From positions 87,199 to 151,198 of the forward strand of contig NMRB01001505.1 in assembly GCA_002633025.1 (NCBI GenBank): DNA of 64,000 nucleotides, given 5' to 3'. Every line of letters begins with the position of its first letter. Positions within the stretch are counted from its first letter, which is position 1. Source of the DNA: Notospermus geniculatus (lineage: Eukaryota; Nemertea; Pilidiophora; Heteronemertea; Lineidae). Shown in pieces: positions 1 through 10,978 of this stretch. Below the pieces are notes generated by a model. The model searched no databases. It was not told the origin of the DNA and worked only from the letters and a program-made list of their open reading frames with translations. The translations under genes were made by a program, and so were the position numbers.

Positions 1-1516
1 CCCTAAACCTAAACCAACACTGGTTCCGATTCCTCTGGGTCTCTCTCGAGCCTAATTAAATGGTGTCGTTAATCCGCTATAAGATCATAAAGGAATCAAA
101 CATAAAGGTTTAACTGCGAACGATGAACATACCGAGGGATATACTTCATGTGTTGCTACCAGATGTCTCTCACTGCCTGAATTTTGGCTTTGCGTAATAG
201 GCAGGAGCTTCAACTTTTTTTGTGTCCAATTTTTAAGCCCATTTCCCAAGGGCCCGCTGTACCCATCATACGGGTACATACTACCCATCATACGGGTACA
301 TACAGCTCGGAGTGAATTTAGTGTTCCCACGGTTCCGTACCCATGAAAACGGACGATTTTTTACAGTGCACAATGCAATAAGCTTCACATTGCTGGAGTC
401 TCCAGGAGGAAGTCTTTGATACGACGAAAACCGACCGGCTTGCTTAGCATTGGGAGCCACTAGAGTTCTCTCGACGTCATCGTGAGGGTATTCCTTGGTC
501 CTCATGAAGGCATTCCAATGGGGTACCGGCAAAACTAATCCGCGACGCGGCGCTGACTATCAACCTGGTCAGAACTGCGTCATTGAAAGTGAGGCTAAGG
601 TTTTTTTTTCCAATTAATTCTGAATAGCACACCCTGTTTCTAGGCCAAATAAAACTAAAATTTTGGACTCAATTTCTGATTTTACTTTTCTATCATTAAG
701 TACAGAACTGCTAAAATATATCTTATTGCTTTTGAGCAAAAATATCTGCGCGAACATAATGAATTTAATCGATAAAGTCGACCATTCTGGGATAAACAAC
801 AGGCCAATGATTGAAGTCATGGGTTGTGAGTGACGCAGTTTATTTGTAAGGTCAAAATGACGCACGACGCCTGATGACGTTCAACAATCGCAAAGCATAC
901 GTAATTGCGTTTTAACCAGGTTGATGATCAGCGCCGCCTTTTGTATTGCCGGTACCCCATTGGTTCTCATTTTCGGAGGTTTCATTTGTGGATCACGTCC
1001 AACATGAATGTCNTTCCATTCTGACCTAGCGACAGACGCGTAGGAGCAGCGGTTATCGAGATATGGACGTTTAAAGATTGACAACCTGACGAAAACGTAG
1101 GCAGAATGCGACCATTTCCTCACAACTTGCATCTTCGGCTCTGATCTGTTTCTCTCACAGACATTTTAGAACAAGCAGACCTGCATGAGGTCGTGGCCCA
1201 TTTAGTTGCCTCCAGAATGAGTGCCTTGTCACCAGTTTTGGTTGAAAATTGTGGGAGCGAGGCGCATTTTTGTAGAGACGTCAGAAATTCATGTTACGAA
1301 ATGTACATTTTTCAACTTCATCCCGGCCCCAATGGGTTAAACTTCCTGTTAGTCAGGTTCATCGGAATAATTACAGTTTTGTTATCATTAACACTTTTTA
1401 GAATATTGTTATCATTTCTAATAAAGTGGAAATAGTAGAGAATAATAACGATTAAACACTGCCTTATTTTGAAGTGAATCGAGTGCCTGGAATGAACCCA
1501 CATACAGTTAACTTAA

Positions 1517-1897
1517 AGCGAATGGCTCGCGGGGTTTGTTGTGGCGCCATGACAGTTGGTCATCGATATCAAGCAGCATTTTGAGAAAAAGGCAAAAGAA
1601 GGATTTTAGTTTAATGGGAAATGCATTAGACAGCCGAACTTCGGAGGCGCTTTCTGCAAAATCTGCCGCTTCAAAATCAATGGAGATAGTACAAAATGTA
1701 CATCTTGACCTACTGAATTTGAAAACGTCATTAACCCATTTTAACAAATTTTTACTGGAACCTCGTCCCCAGTGTTTACATTCGCATATTTGCGCAGGTG
1801 TTGCATATGGCTGTGGCACGGCTTTGCCTGGAGGCTAGATTCACTCTCTATGGAAGGTACCACCAAAAATGTAAACAAACCCCGCGAGCCATTCGCT
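1517..1897. mobile_element. TTAA-flanked MITE present only in repeat copy 1
   Basis: A 381-bp insertion is flanked by TTAA on both sides (1513-1516 and 1898-1901). The ends are a perfect 24-bp terminal inverted repeat beginning agcgaatggctcgcgg. The homologous place in copy 2 (around 19932-19937) reads gttaacttaagatgg, with one TTAA and no insert, so this is a precise filled versus empty site pair. A TTAA duplication is typical of piggyBac and Kolobok superfamilies. No transposase is present, so it is non-autonomous. The superfamily cannot be settled from the termini alone. Confidence 0.9.
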
Positions 1898-2133
1898 TTA
1901 AGATGGCGTCTTCGCTTTTGGCCTGTTCAAACATGGAATCAACGGGTCATCGCAATCATACAGGAGGAACCATCTCCTAAATCTTAAACACAAGGGAACG
2001 TCTCAACAAGAGGCCCATGGGCCTTGCGCTCAGCTGACTATGCCCTGCTAACTCGAGAGGTTGTAACAGGAGAAAAGAAGTCAAGTATGTGTACGAATTA
2101 TTCACCTAGTGGTAGCACTAGTATGATTTTCGG

Positions 2134-2492
2134 GTTATGCCACCTGGCGGCCATATTGGATGTCCAATCGGGCCGAAACTAAATGTGCACATATAGATAA
2201 TTATCTAGAGGGAGCCACACATCAAATTTGAGCGCTCTGGAAGTCATTCCTGAGTAATAGCACTTTGATGATTTTCGTGTTATGCCACCTGGTGCCCATA
2301 TTGGAAGTCACATCAGGTCGAAATTTGAGATGCACCTAAAGGTCATCAAGAGGGAGGTACATATCATGTTTGAGCACTCCGGGTCAAGCCGTCGATGAGT
2401 TATAGCACTCAAATGATTCTCAGGTTACGCCACCTGGTGGCCATATTGGACCGATCGTGCCGAAACTTGGTATTTTTGAAGGTAAGATGGCG
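2134..2492 (+). repeat. 145-bp tandem repeat, about 2.4 units
   Basis: Units begin at 2134, 2279 and 2424, each with a version of gttatgccacctggYggcc, giving a constant 145-bp period. Units differ by scattered substitutions. The same array occurs in copy 2 (about 20168-20526) and in a more diverged form at about 23089-23430. No coding sense is apparent. Confidence 0.8.
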
Positions 2493-2804
2493 GCGGTGAT
2501 TTTTCCTCCGGGACTAAATCCCAAACCCAAGTCTCGCAATATCTCGCGGGATTTGGTCCCGGTGTTCCGGTTGAGATTTCACGTGCCATTGATACCGACA
2601 CACTCATGGATCAAAAGTGTCCTGTAGGTCATTGTGTGTGTATCGCAGACAAAAGCCTGCACCAAATCATGCAATCAGCACTGGAAGACCTCGGACTTCA
2701 GGCTTAAAGTAGCTCATCTGATCTAAAGCTAAACTGGGGCTAAAATGTGTTGCGGATCAAGTTGGGATTATCCGAATGAGAGCTTAAGTTATGGATCAGC
2801 TAAA

Positions 2805-3110
2805 GCCGAGTTCATGATTTCAAAGTTGGTTTTGGTTTTAGTCTTGGGCCTTAGTATTAGTTTTGGTCTTAATTTCTACCCCTAAAACCATGGGTCTGGA
2901 TTAAGACTAATGCCAAGTATAAAACCAGGTATTGGTGTAAAATTAAGACTTGGCCTTAGTCTTAGTTTTATATTAAACTTGGTTTAAGATAAAACCAGGT
3001 ATTGGTGTAAAACTAAGTTTTACCCTAGGACTTGGACTGAAACTAAGAGGAGGTCTTAGACATCGGGTAAAACTAACACCAAGATAAAACCCATGTTGTT
3101 GTCGTTGTTT
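2805..3110. repeat. Low-complexity ttggttttagtcttgg-type tract
   Basis: The tract is made of degenerate words such as ggttttagtcttggg and their complements such as taaaaccaggtattgg, so it is rich in partial self-complementarity. A longer version lies at about 21620-22520. It behaves like an expanded simple repeat with both orientations of the word. No gene is visible. Confidence 0.6.
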
Positions 3111-3348
3111 TATTCTAAAGTCTATATCCNATGGCACATTTCACTAACAAATATTTTCTACCACCAGCTAATTTATGAGTGATTGCTTTCCCCTTATTTG
3201 AGGTGAATTTTCTACATTTAACGCAGTAAACGACTTTGTCTTCCGGTGCGGCCATTTATTCAGTAGGAAATATTACTTTTTAGGTACTTTTCATGGTTTT
3301 TTGACAAAAAGGAAGATTAGTTATCGTTCTTTCATTGGCACTTTTCTA

Positions 3349-3557
3349 TAGTATAAGGGAAATGAGGGGATCGAGTTATGGATGTGAATGTGTTTTGCAG
3401 CGGAAACAGGGTTTTTGCTATAATTTTAGCACTTTTCATGGGTTTTTCGACACTTGAAAAATCGCACTTTTCAAGGAAAAATGTCAAAATTTTAGCAAAA
3501 ACCCTGTTGCCGATACAAAAAGTCGTCTATCTAGATCCCCTCATTTCCCTTATACTA
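3349..3557. mobile_element. 209-bp foldback (hairpin) element
   Basis: The outer 24 bases at each end (3349-3372 and 3534-3557) are perfect reverse complements, beginning tagtataagggaaatgagg. Inside, a second complementary pair (around 3398-3432 and 3486-3512) extends the stem. No target-site duplication was resolved. It lies 60 bp beyond the truncated end of the hAT-like transposase ORF, so it may have been associated with the break there. Confidence 0.75.
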
Positions 3558-3616
3558 CCGGGCGCCGTACGATTTTCCCCACCCAGCGGCTTGCTGTGGA
3601 TTTTTGAGACTGAAAC

Positions 3617-4525
3617 TCAGATCGAAGCTGAATTATGCCGAAATCGCAACTGCAAAAAGCTTCTAAGAATGTCATCCGTTTTGGCACGAAACTCAATCAG
3701 TTCCTTCAGGTTTCCCCTGTTGGTTTTGGGATCAGCTGTTGAATTATCTCTGTGTCCACGTAAGGCTAATCCTTGGCGTCCCAGGTATATAATACACTCT
3801 ATGGTACTCCCAAGTGCAGCTTTATTTCTTTGAAATTGATTCTCGTTTTGCTTTTCCAGCTGAATGTCCACTCGACCATCAGGGTTCTCTTCGATGTGCT
3901 TTCTTTCAGCATAAGCTGAAACTGCAAGCTTGTGGAAAGAGAGGGTTTCGTGATTGGGCAACACTCCATCTTTGCCAAGAGCCTTACGAAATTCAGTGAA
4001 TGGCTTTTGGACAAGAACGCCAAACTCAAAGCCTCTACCTTCTGGTTTGCGTGCAAACAGCACACATGGTAGAGAGTATCCACCATTCTTAAGCTTTGAA
4101 TAAACCAGCCAAGGGAAATCATCAAGCCAAGATGATTTGAACTTCAAGTTTTTGCACTTGTACTGTCTCACAGGAAAATTGAACTTATTATCAGGACGGA
4201 AATGGTTCTTCATCAGCTTTATCTTTTCATGGTCACGTAGTTCTGATCTTTGAAACAATCCTATATCATCGAATTCAAAAATCAATGGAGCCCCCGGCTC
4301 ATTGCCAGTTGTCGTAGGATGTTCTATTGTCTGCAACGTACTCGATGAAGGTACTGGACCTTCTGCTGCTGCCTGCGACGTCCCCGGTGCAGATGCTGGA
4401 CCCTGAGTCATCTGAAAAGCTTCAGGAGCTGGACTGGGGTGCTCCCGGTCGTCTTCAGTGCTGGTTCTTGGTCTCTTGGCGAAAAAATTCGTAATCATCG
4501 TCTGCGAAGCTTTTCTTTTCTCCAT
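3617..4525 (-). pseudogene. hAT-type / ZMYM1-like transposase, N-terminal part only
   Basis: The 302-codon minus-strand ORF has a basic, low-complexity start (residues 1-100, rich in S, P, T and E). A segment follows around residues 125-200 with the words SSWLDDFPWLVYSKLKNGGY, LPCVLFARK and HETLSFHKLAVSAY, and then LGRQGLALRGHRDN near residue 250. This order matches the TTF-type zinc finger region and the start of the DUF4371 segment of hAT-derived ZMYM1-like proteins, which bind DNA and cut and paste it in the nucleus. Homology stops near FRAKTDDILRSFL and the ORF ends a few codons later. The RNase H-like catalytic core and the C-terminal dimerisation region are absent. The ATG at 4525 fits the usual MEKRK-like start. 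It is a truncated copy unless a further exon exists beyond the window I can interpret. Confidence 0.75.
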
Positions 4526-5338
4526 TCTTTTAGTACTGAAATATTCAGCATATTAATTTCTTTAGAACTTGAATTTCTCTCTGACTTAATCGTAGAATCA
4601 GATTTAGCGGCAATTAGCGTGTTTGACCGTGGGCTATGTCACAAGCATACCCTGCTGTCTCGCGTTCTAAGTACATGTATAATATCGAAGATAACGATGT
4701 AGTAAAACGCCTCACCTTTGGCCTCAACGTTTTGACTTCAAGAGATTCTTAGGAACGTGCAATTTGTTTCTCCATGAAACGCAGGTCTACGTGTAGGTCT
4801 AACGAAGATGAGCCAACTAGAAGCTATGCAGGATTCGCCGATTTCTACAGAGATGGCGTTGCAATTGCTAAAGCAAAGTGCAATTCGACCGAAGGTGTAT
4901 TGAACCTGCCGCGTCCGCCACTCACACCAACAACAGATACCTGATTGGCTTACTTATAACAGAACTACAGCCGGTACCAAAGATATCCGAGCAGGAGTCT
5001 GAAGTTTACAGAACCCGCTAGACCCTCATCTACATTGTATACTTGCCTCTCTCCCTTTATTTATGTTTAAAAAAAAACTATGGTCTGCGCGAGCAGGGGG
5101 GGGGGGGTCCGGACCCCCTGGACCCCCCCTCTGGACACGCGCCTGGGTAGTCGCCCCTATTTTAGTCGCCAGTGTGCGGAGCCCTTAAACGGCTCACTTT
5201 ATCCGAAGGCCATGGAGACCTCCACGGGAGGCATGGGCCTATGCATAAGTCCATGGGTTTTCGAATAGGCCTACATACAGGACACTATGCTCTTTAATTG
5301 AAGGACAATTGACAACAATGCATAATGCAAATATGTTG
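4526..5338. other. Non-coding stretch with a G-run and a solo transposon end
   Basis: No credible gene is visible. At about 5097-5146 there is a G-run followed by gtccggaccccctggacc and ctctggacacgcgcctg. This resembles one end of the caggggcggat-type element seen whole at 46942-47449. I found no matching left end. Confidence 0.4.
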
Positions 5339-5654
5339 TAGGTGTAGATCTATAGGCCTACATGCAGAGTACCTTCTCCCAAGAATTATTTCATTTGGAC
5401 TGACAAAACAGATGGTGCTAGTTAACAAGGTCAGACGATCTGCGGCATGGAGAAAACGCGGAATTCCACGGAATTTCGCTAGACATAATTTGGTGGTCTG
5501 CAGTTTATACAGTACTATTAACTGGTGTGAAACTTGTCACGTGGATCATCCCCTCCCGTCCCCTCCCCTTGTCTCTTATCATATTGACACTAGCCTAGAT
5601 ACGAGGTAGCAAGGTGGTTGGGCTACAGAAACAATCCCGCTGTGGCTGCATTCC
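5339..5654 (+). repeat. 316-bp direct repeat, first copy
   Basis: This block recurs as 5934-6249 with only a few substitutions (for example gagtacc versus gagcaca, cgctagac versus cgctggac). An inverted version of an internal piece (about 5430-5480) also occurs at 5768-5816, so the unit includes a partial palindrome. It is probably part of a repetitive element. No coding sense was found. Confidence 0.85.
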
Positions 5655-5933
5655 ATCTGCTTTGCTTGGCCTTGTTATTTCATTATTATTATAATTATGC
5701 TACATGTGTTAAGGCCAGTGTATAGTTTATTCCATTGTTAAAAGCTATAATTACAGTTACGGATTCTTGGCGGATTTCCGTGGAATTCCGCGTTTTCTCC
5801 ATGCCGGACGATCTGCCTATAAATGGTGTTTTTATTGGGGTGGGGGGAACGCCAGTCCGACTTGAGTTGAAATCCTCGACATCTACAGAATCGAGTTGCC
5901 AGGTGGTGGAGAACAGCGAGTCAGAGTCCAATN

Positions 5934-6249
5934 TAGGTGTAGATCTATAGGCCTACATGCAGAGCACATTCTCCCAAGAATTATTTCATTTGGACTGACA
6001 AAACAGATGGTGCTAGTTAACAAGGTCAGACGATCTGCGGCATGGAGAAAACGCGGAATTCCACGGAATTTCGCTGGACATAATTTGGTGGTCTGCAGTT
6101 TATACAGTACTATTAACTGGTGTGAAACTTGTCACGTGGATCATCCCCTCCCGTCCCCTCCCCTTGTCTCTTATCATATTGACACTAGCCTAGATACGAG
6201 GTAGCAAGGTGGTTGGGCTACAGAAACAATCCCGCTGTGGCTGCATTCC
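5934..6249 (+). repeat. 316-bp direct repeat, second copy
   Basis: The copy begins with the first base after the single N at 5933 and ends at ctgcattcc, where it diverges from copy 1. Because its edge coincides with an N, it may be an unmerged overlap of two contigs or alleles and not a true tandem duplication. Confidence 0.85.
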
Positions 6250-6953
6250 GTATCTGATCTCATCAGAACGGCGAGTCAGATTTTTTTTCTGAGTGTTGGC
6301 GTCCTTGGTGTAGTCTAGTGGAATGGCACGGGACCATCGTCATCCAACGATGCCGTTGGCACGTTGCTCACTGTTAAAGCACCGTCCGGTACTATCATCC
6401 AGGACCGGGAATTTTTCCCAACGCAGCTTTAAACGTGGCGTCCATTAGGACGCGGACAATACGCCGAATGCAAATTTAAAAAATCCGCATTCATTAAGCA
6501 ACCTCTCCCCATATTCTTGAAAGATTCCGGCCACTGTCTTTTCTTTATCATTCCTAACCATTTCCAGGTGTGAAAGGAATCAACGTCCTGGGAATGCAAG
6601 TCCGCAAAACAATGACCCGCTATTGTAAAGCTATATTCGAACGGTCATGGTCTCCATAGCCAAATAATATTATAATCCCTCGCTGAACAATAAGAACGGA
6701 CTTTGACTCCAGCGGGACTTTGATACCTGTCACACCGGCATTTCTGCACGTTCGGGAGAGGGCAAAATTTCCGCGTCCAAATTTTGGTATCGCCTGCCAC
6801 AGCGGCAAGGTTTCTGAACGATTTTGAAATGCTTATAAGTTTTAGCAGAAATCGATAACGTTATTGATTTCTGCTTTTAGTCAAAAATACGGGCATAAAA
6901 GAAGCTAGGCTTTATTTCGGTAGCTGCTGATTTTCTTTAGCCCATCAGACAGC
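6250..6953. other. No gene seen
   Basis: I see no supported coding sequence here. The segment at 6310-6335 resembles a pol III A box (tggtgtagtctagtgg), but no B box follows, so I do not call a tRNA or SINE. Confidence 0.4.
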
Positions 6954-7190
6954 ATGACATCTTTACCTCTCTTGGCTGTCTTTTTCGAGCTCCATTTCGA
7001 TCGTGGAAACATGAGCTCTATGACGAGAGAGTCCGCCATTCAGTGTGGTATGTTGTGTTTAATTCACACCGAATGCCAAGGCTTTTTCATTTCTTTGGCA
7101 AGCTCAGGTGACGTCTGTCAGTTCCAAGAGGGAATAAGACCCTGTATTGCACCAACAAGAAAAGGAACTCAACATTGGTTAAGAAAGGTG
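6954..7190 (+). CDS. Possible exon encoding a PAN/apple-like domain (partial gene)
   Basis: The reading frame from 6954 gives a hydrophobic start (MTSLPLLAVFFELHF), then SMTRESAIQCGMLC, HTECQGFFISL and GDVCQF. A spacing of C-x3-C, about 6 residues, C, then a distal C after G-D-V is like the core of PAN/apple domains, which bind proteins or carbohydrates outside the cell. A pyrimidine-rich tract ending in cag precedes the ORF (about 6930-6952). A possible donor (aaag then gtggta) lies at about 7188, after which the frame loses character. It could be one exon of a secreted or membrane protein whose other exons are not recognisable here. The assignment rests on cysteine spacing only. Confidence 0.3.
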
Positions 7191-7414
7191 GTATCGTTAG
7201 TTGAATTTCAGAATATTTTCAGAATTATAATATCCTTCCTAATGTTCAACTCAAAGTTGCTTATTTCGCTTGGAAGTTGAACTGCTCACGACTTAGTTCA
7301 CAAAATATTGGCTTGTTTGTGTCGAAACGCATCATGGCCTACCATGTGTCTGTACTACCTCATACTTCCGTCGCACCTCGAGTTGCCGTGCACCAATCAG
7401 GACACTTGTTTCTT

Positions 7415-7779
7415 CAACCTCGTTCCCAGGGGTCGTTCGCTTTCTGACAATATGGCGGTCGCGTCACTATCCCCTGGCATCAGCTTTGGATTTAACGCAC
7501 GTGATTGGTTGACGGGAAACCGTCAAATATATCCAAGCAAAGAAATTTTCAAAATATTTTGGATCAAACCAGAAGGTTATCTATATCCAGGTTTGATGAT
7601 TTTTTGTAAAAAGAATTTTAAAAAGCACAAGTAAGTATTTCAAATTGATTATTTTGACTCGTGCTGCCACCTATACTTAGTCCAAGATTCCTGGATTAGC
7701 AACCGAAGCTGATTCCAGGGGTTAGTGAGCGAGTGGTCCGAGGTTGTCTGAGCGAACTATACCCCTGGGGACGAGGTTG
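7415..7779. mobile_element. 365-bp MITE with 9-bp target-site duplication
   Basis: The element is bounded by identical 9-bp copies of ttgtttctt (7406-7414 and 7780-7788). The ends are inverted repeats beginning caacctcgttcccagggg on the left and caacctcgtccccagggg on the right. A 9-bp duplication is typical of Mutator-like elements. No transposase is encoded. Confidence 0.85.
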
Positions 7780-8037
7780 TTGTTTCTTTAGTGCTCAAGT
7801 GTGCATGGAGCCAGCAAACCTCGCTCCCACGTTGGCAACCGCTGTGTTTTTTTGTGGTTGTCAAGTAGGAACGAGGATAGCCACAAACTGTCCAGTCACT
7901 CTATTAATTGCGATTGACCCCGCTCCTGGCCTCGTTGGGTCTATCATTTCTGAGCCTTCGTGTGAGGTGTTTGCAGGGCGTTAGCATTTCTCTTGCTCGT
8001 CGCATGGGGGCTTTTTGTTGATCTAGTTCAGCTTTAA

Positions 8038-9252
8038 AGGAGCTCGACGTCCAAGTTGTAAACAAACTGGTTTGTTTACAAACAGTGGCCAGCAAACTAG
8101 TTTTATTCCTTCGTGAAGGTGGCAGCACCAGTAGCGCCTAGTGATCGTTAGACTGGTGCCCGGTCCAATGCAACTCACTCACGATATTCACGTCAGTACA
8201 AATCGCCGACAATAGGTGGCAGCACCGCAGGCGTCGCGTGGATTAACTGTTAAGAGAAGATTGAGGGATCAGTTCATTCAGAATTGGGAAGAGGAAGTTA
8301 ATCATTTACAGAATCTTTAAATTTGAATTTAAAATGGAACAGTACCTGTTAAAGCTTGCTGAAAATTCAGCGCGAGTACTGCTGAAATACAGATTAGGGC
8401 ACTCTCGGCACCCGGCCGTAATTGTACGTAATTTAGATCATAATAATGGAAATCTAGGGCGTTGCAATCTCTGCCAGTTTGGCGAAATAGCAGGCGGGTT
8501 TCATTACCTGTTGAAGTGTCCTTTTTTTCGAGGCGGAAAGAAGAACTTTTATTAAGGGATATTATTGGAGAAATCCAAATACGGTTAAATTTGCCAACTT
8601 GATGAATGCGAATGGTTATAAATGCATGTATAATCTTGTCAGTTTTTGCAGACTCATCAGTCGGACTTTTCATTTGAATTAACTGGCCTGAAATGTCCAT
8701 GTGTGCGCTTGATTGTAGCTGCCCTTGGTTTCTACAGAAAGTTTTCTGGATTGGGCTGGGTAATAATGTGAAGTGCCTTGACACTTAAATGTAAAAGGCA
8801 CTATAAACCCACACACATTATTATTAATTATTGAACCTGGAGATCCTTAAATGTGAATTTTGAATCCAACTGGATTTTAAAAGTCTACAGCCTTGTTAGT
8901 TTTGGGGTAAAATTGTCAGTCGGACTTTTTGTAACCACTGATCCTATAATTTTCCTATCTGTAAGGGGGCCTGGGAGTGTCCTTTTCCGCCGACCCCGGC
9001 GGGGCGTAGGCCTGCGGAATGTCGCGGAGGCACGCTGGGGGTGGTGGTGGGTCGCTCTCGGATCCCCAGTGTATAAAACGTTAAATAAGAGAAAACCATC
9101 TTGTAAAATAGTGATTGTACCTGCTGTTAAATAGAATTGTCCTCCTATACTACTGTATGTGGTCGGAGTGTATGAGTAATAAATTGAAATTGAAATTGAA
9201 ATTGGATAGAGAACCAGTGAGTGAGTGTTTACAACTTGGACGTCCAGCTCCT
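8038..9252. mobile_element. Possible 1.2-kb TTAA-flanked element enclosing a LINE fragment
   Basis: Inverted 26-bp ends (aggagctcgacgtccaag at left; the right end differs by one base in this word) are flanked by TTAA at 8034-8037 and 9253-9256. Similarity continues a few bases outside the TTAA, so the true border is uncertain. The interior is largely a LINE 3-prime end. Confidence 0.5.
8300..9206 (+). mobile_element. 5-prime-truncated LINE: ORF2 C-terminus and 3-prime tail
   Basis: Codons from 8334 read RVLLKYRLGHSRHPAVI, then RCNLCQFGEIAGGFHYLLKC. This is the C-terminal cysteine/histidine motif (C-x2-C, then H-x4-C) seen at the end of many non-LTR retrotransposon polymerases. The frame breaks at 8555. 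The segment ends in aataaattgaaattgaaatt (about 9178-9206), a polyadenylation-like word followed by a short tandem tail as expected for a LINE 3-prime terminus. Middle parts are poorly conserved, so borders are approximate. Confidence 0.6.
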
Positions 9253-9446
9253 TTAAAACTGAAGACCATAATATAATGTGCAGGGATGGACAGACTTTTG
9301 TATGCACTAAATAAACCATGATGATTGCGTTATCAATCTGCATGAATAAACCACAAAGAAAAGGTAACACGAAAAAATGTCGAACTATATTACTTTTATA
9401 ATACACCATTGATTCACGCAGGGTTTCATTCTCAGAATACGACTTA

Positions 9447-10066
9447 GGCCCATATGCACAGCCCAGACTTTAGCCGTACTTTTGGAAAAGTGTAACTTAA
9501 GCTGCAATTTGCTCATGCACAGCACTCCACTTTCACAAAAGTGACACTTTCAAAGCCGAAAATGAAAGTGAAAGTGAGGCTGAAAGGGTAAATGTCGTGC
9601 TGGGTATAAACAAAGATTACCAAGGATCTCAATCTTCACTAAAACAATACCCTGGGTGTAGTTTCGGTAGCCGTACATCACCCAGCGTCGTAGTATGACA
9701 CCTGGATTCGAGGTTGTCTCGCCCGTGGTCACGTGACAGCCTGAAGAATGTCATGAACAGCTACACTCAACAAGTACCGCAACGCGAGACCGCGAGATTC
9801 CACGGGATATCTAAATAGGACTCGTTCCTAGGCACCGATTGCGGATGCTGGGTGATGTTCGGCTACCGAAACTACACCCAGGGTATTGTTTTAGTGAAGA
9901 CTGAGATCCTGGGTAATCTTTGTATATACCCAGGACGACATTTACCCTTTCAGCGAAAGTGAGGTCCCTTTATACTTTAGCCGTTATACTTTAGCCTCAC
10001 TCTACAAAGAGTGACTTTTCTAAAAAGTGGAACTTTTGGAAAGTGTGGGCTGTGCATATATGGGCC
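9447..10066. mobile_element. Harbinger-type MITE (TTA duplication), interrupted by another MITE
   Basis: The ends ggcccatatgcacagccca and its near-complement lie inside a 3-bp duplication TTA (9444-9446 and 10067-10069). The 3-bp TWA target and GGCC-type ends fit the PIF/Harbinger superfamily. The 376-bp element at 9579-9954 is inserted within it. No transposase is present. Confidence 0.75.
9579..9954 (+). mobile_element. 376-bp MITE with about 110-bp inverted ends, copy A
   Basis: The element starts gctgaaagggtaaatgtcg and ends with its complement. The inverted ends run for about 110 bp. It is flanked by the 9-bp duplication gaaagtgag (9570-9578 and 9955-9963). A second copy of exactly the same length lies at 39063-39438 with its interior in the opposite orientation. 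Long inverted ends plus 9-bp duplications point to a non-autonomous Mutator-like family. Confidence 0.9.
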
Positions 10067-10535
10067 TTAGATGCTTTCCTAGCTTGATTACATATTGTTC
10101 GTCTTTCTTTTCGGACATCTTATTTCTATACTATCGAGTTTTCGCAAGCCTGGCGAAAAAAACGAAGGACGAAATACGAAATTGGACTTCACTTCATGTA
10201 TTTCTCGAGATAGTTGGTGCCACAAATATCGCCTGCTGATAGAGTTGCGGTATATATTACACCAGGAAATTTATGTTTCGTTTCCATTTCGTGGTTACAC
10301 GTACGAATTAGAAAAAAAAATCAAGGTGCACCAAAACTCTCTCGATCTTACATGATCTGCTAATAGACGCTCTCGTAGCAGAGATATTTTGTGGTACCAA
10401 CCATCTCCCCAAATACATTAGATCGTTGAAATGAAGTAGAATTTCGTATTTCGTACTTCGTATTTCATCAGGTTTGCGTAAACTCACTAACTACATGTAT
10501 ATGAACTTTGTATTTTTATTTTTATTTATGTTGCA
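10067..10535. other. No gene seen
   Basis: Several aattg/cgaaatacg words recur, but I find no supported gene or clear mobile element. Confidence 0.4.
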
Positions 10536-10632
10536 GGTCTTGGTGGCGTAGCACGTCTGGTTGGTTCATGGTGAAAATGATCGTTGCTTCGCAATCCACC
10601 AGTGCCCCGGGTTCGAATCCCGTCCGCTGCTT
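10536..10632 (+). repeat. tRNA-derived SINE head
   Basis: The segment contains an A-box-like tggcgtagcacgtctgg and a perfect B box ggttcgaatcc (10608-10618). It is followed by a T-rich tract. The acceptor arms do not pair well, so this is a tRNA-derived SINE or pseudo-tRNA and not a functional tRNA. Confidence 0.55.
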
Positions 10633-10925
10633 TTTTCTTTTTTGTCTTTTCTTATTTTATCATCTTTTGTATTTTGTTCTTTTTTCTCCTCATTAAGTTA
10701 TTTTTCGAGATGTTGCAATTGCTAATGCGAAATAAATCATTCAATTAAGGCACAGGACCCCAAGAGGATAGCCAAGAATTAGCTGTTCTTAGGGGTACGG
10801 CAGTCAGTATTCCCACTCTGGGCCTGGCCCTAACCCTAATCCTGATGTCAAATGTATCACAAACTGCCGTAACAATAGCAGTACCTGGTTTTACCCATAA
10901 AAGCAATAATGACCTAGACTAATAA

Positions 10926-10978
10926 CTGTTTCCCTGGCTTCAGGGACATCAACGTGTCCGCTGAAGCCAGGGAAACAG
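10926..10978. repeat. Perfect 18-bp-arm hairpin
   Basis: Arms ctgtttccctggcttcag and the exact complement enclose a 17-nt centre that contains a further 5-bp stem. No gene context was found. It may be a relic of a small foldback element. Confidence 0.6.

Larger units (their letters stand above)
1..3129 (+). repeat. Multi-kilobase direct repeat, copy 1
   Basis: This stretch matches 17949-21933 in the same orientation at near identity by eye, including the opening words ccctaaacctaaaccaacac and the closing words ttctaaagtctatatcc. The copy starts at or before the window edge. It differs from copy 2 by a 381-bp TTAA-flanked insertion at 1517-1897, by absence of the 400-bp insertion seen at 18073-18472, by a non-homologous patch at about 1014-1336, and by a missing block of about 770 bp at 2487. 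Homology ends exactly at the single N at 3130, so the right border may be an assembly join. No coding sequence is credible in it. Confidence 0.9.

Noticed and set aside
1-15. Telomere-like ccctaaacctaaacc at the window start
   Set aside because: Only two units, and the same words occur at 17949 inside the internal repeat copy. It is not a telomere.
2134-2492. CRISPR-like array
   Set aside because: The units are 145-bp direct tandem repeats without short conserved repeats separated by unique spacers, and the DNA is eukaryotic.
6305-6360. tRNA or SINE at tggtgtagtctagtgg
   Set aside because: The A-box-like word has no B box within the expected distance.
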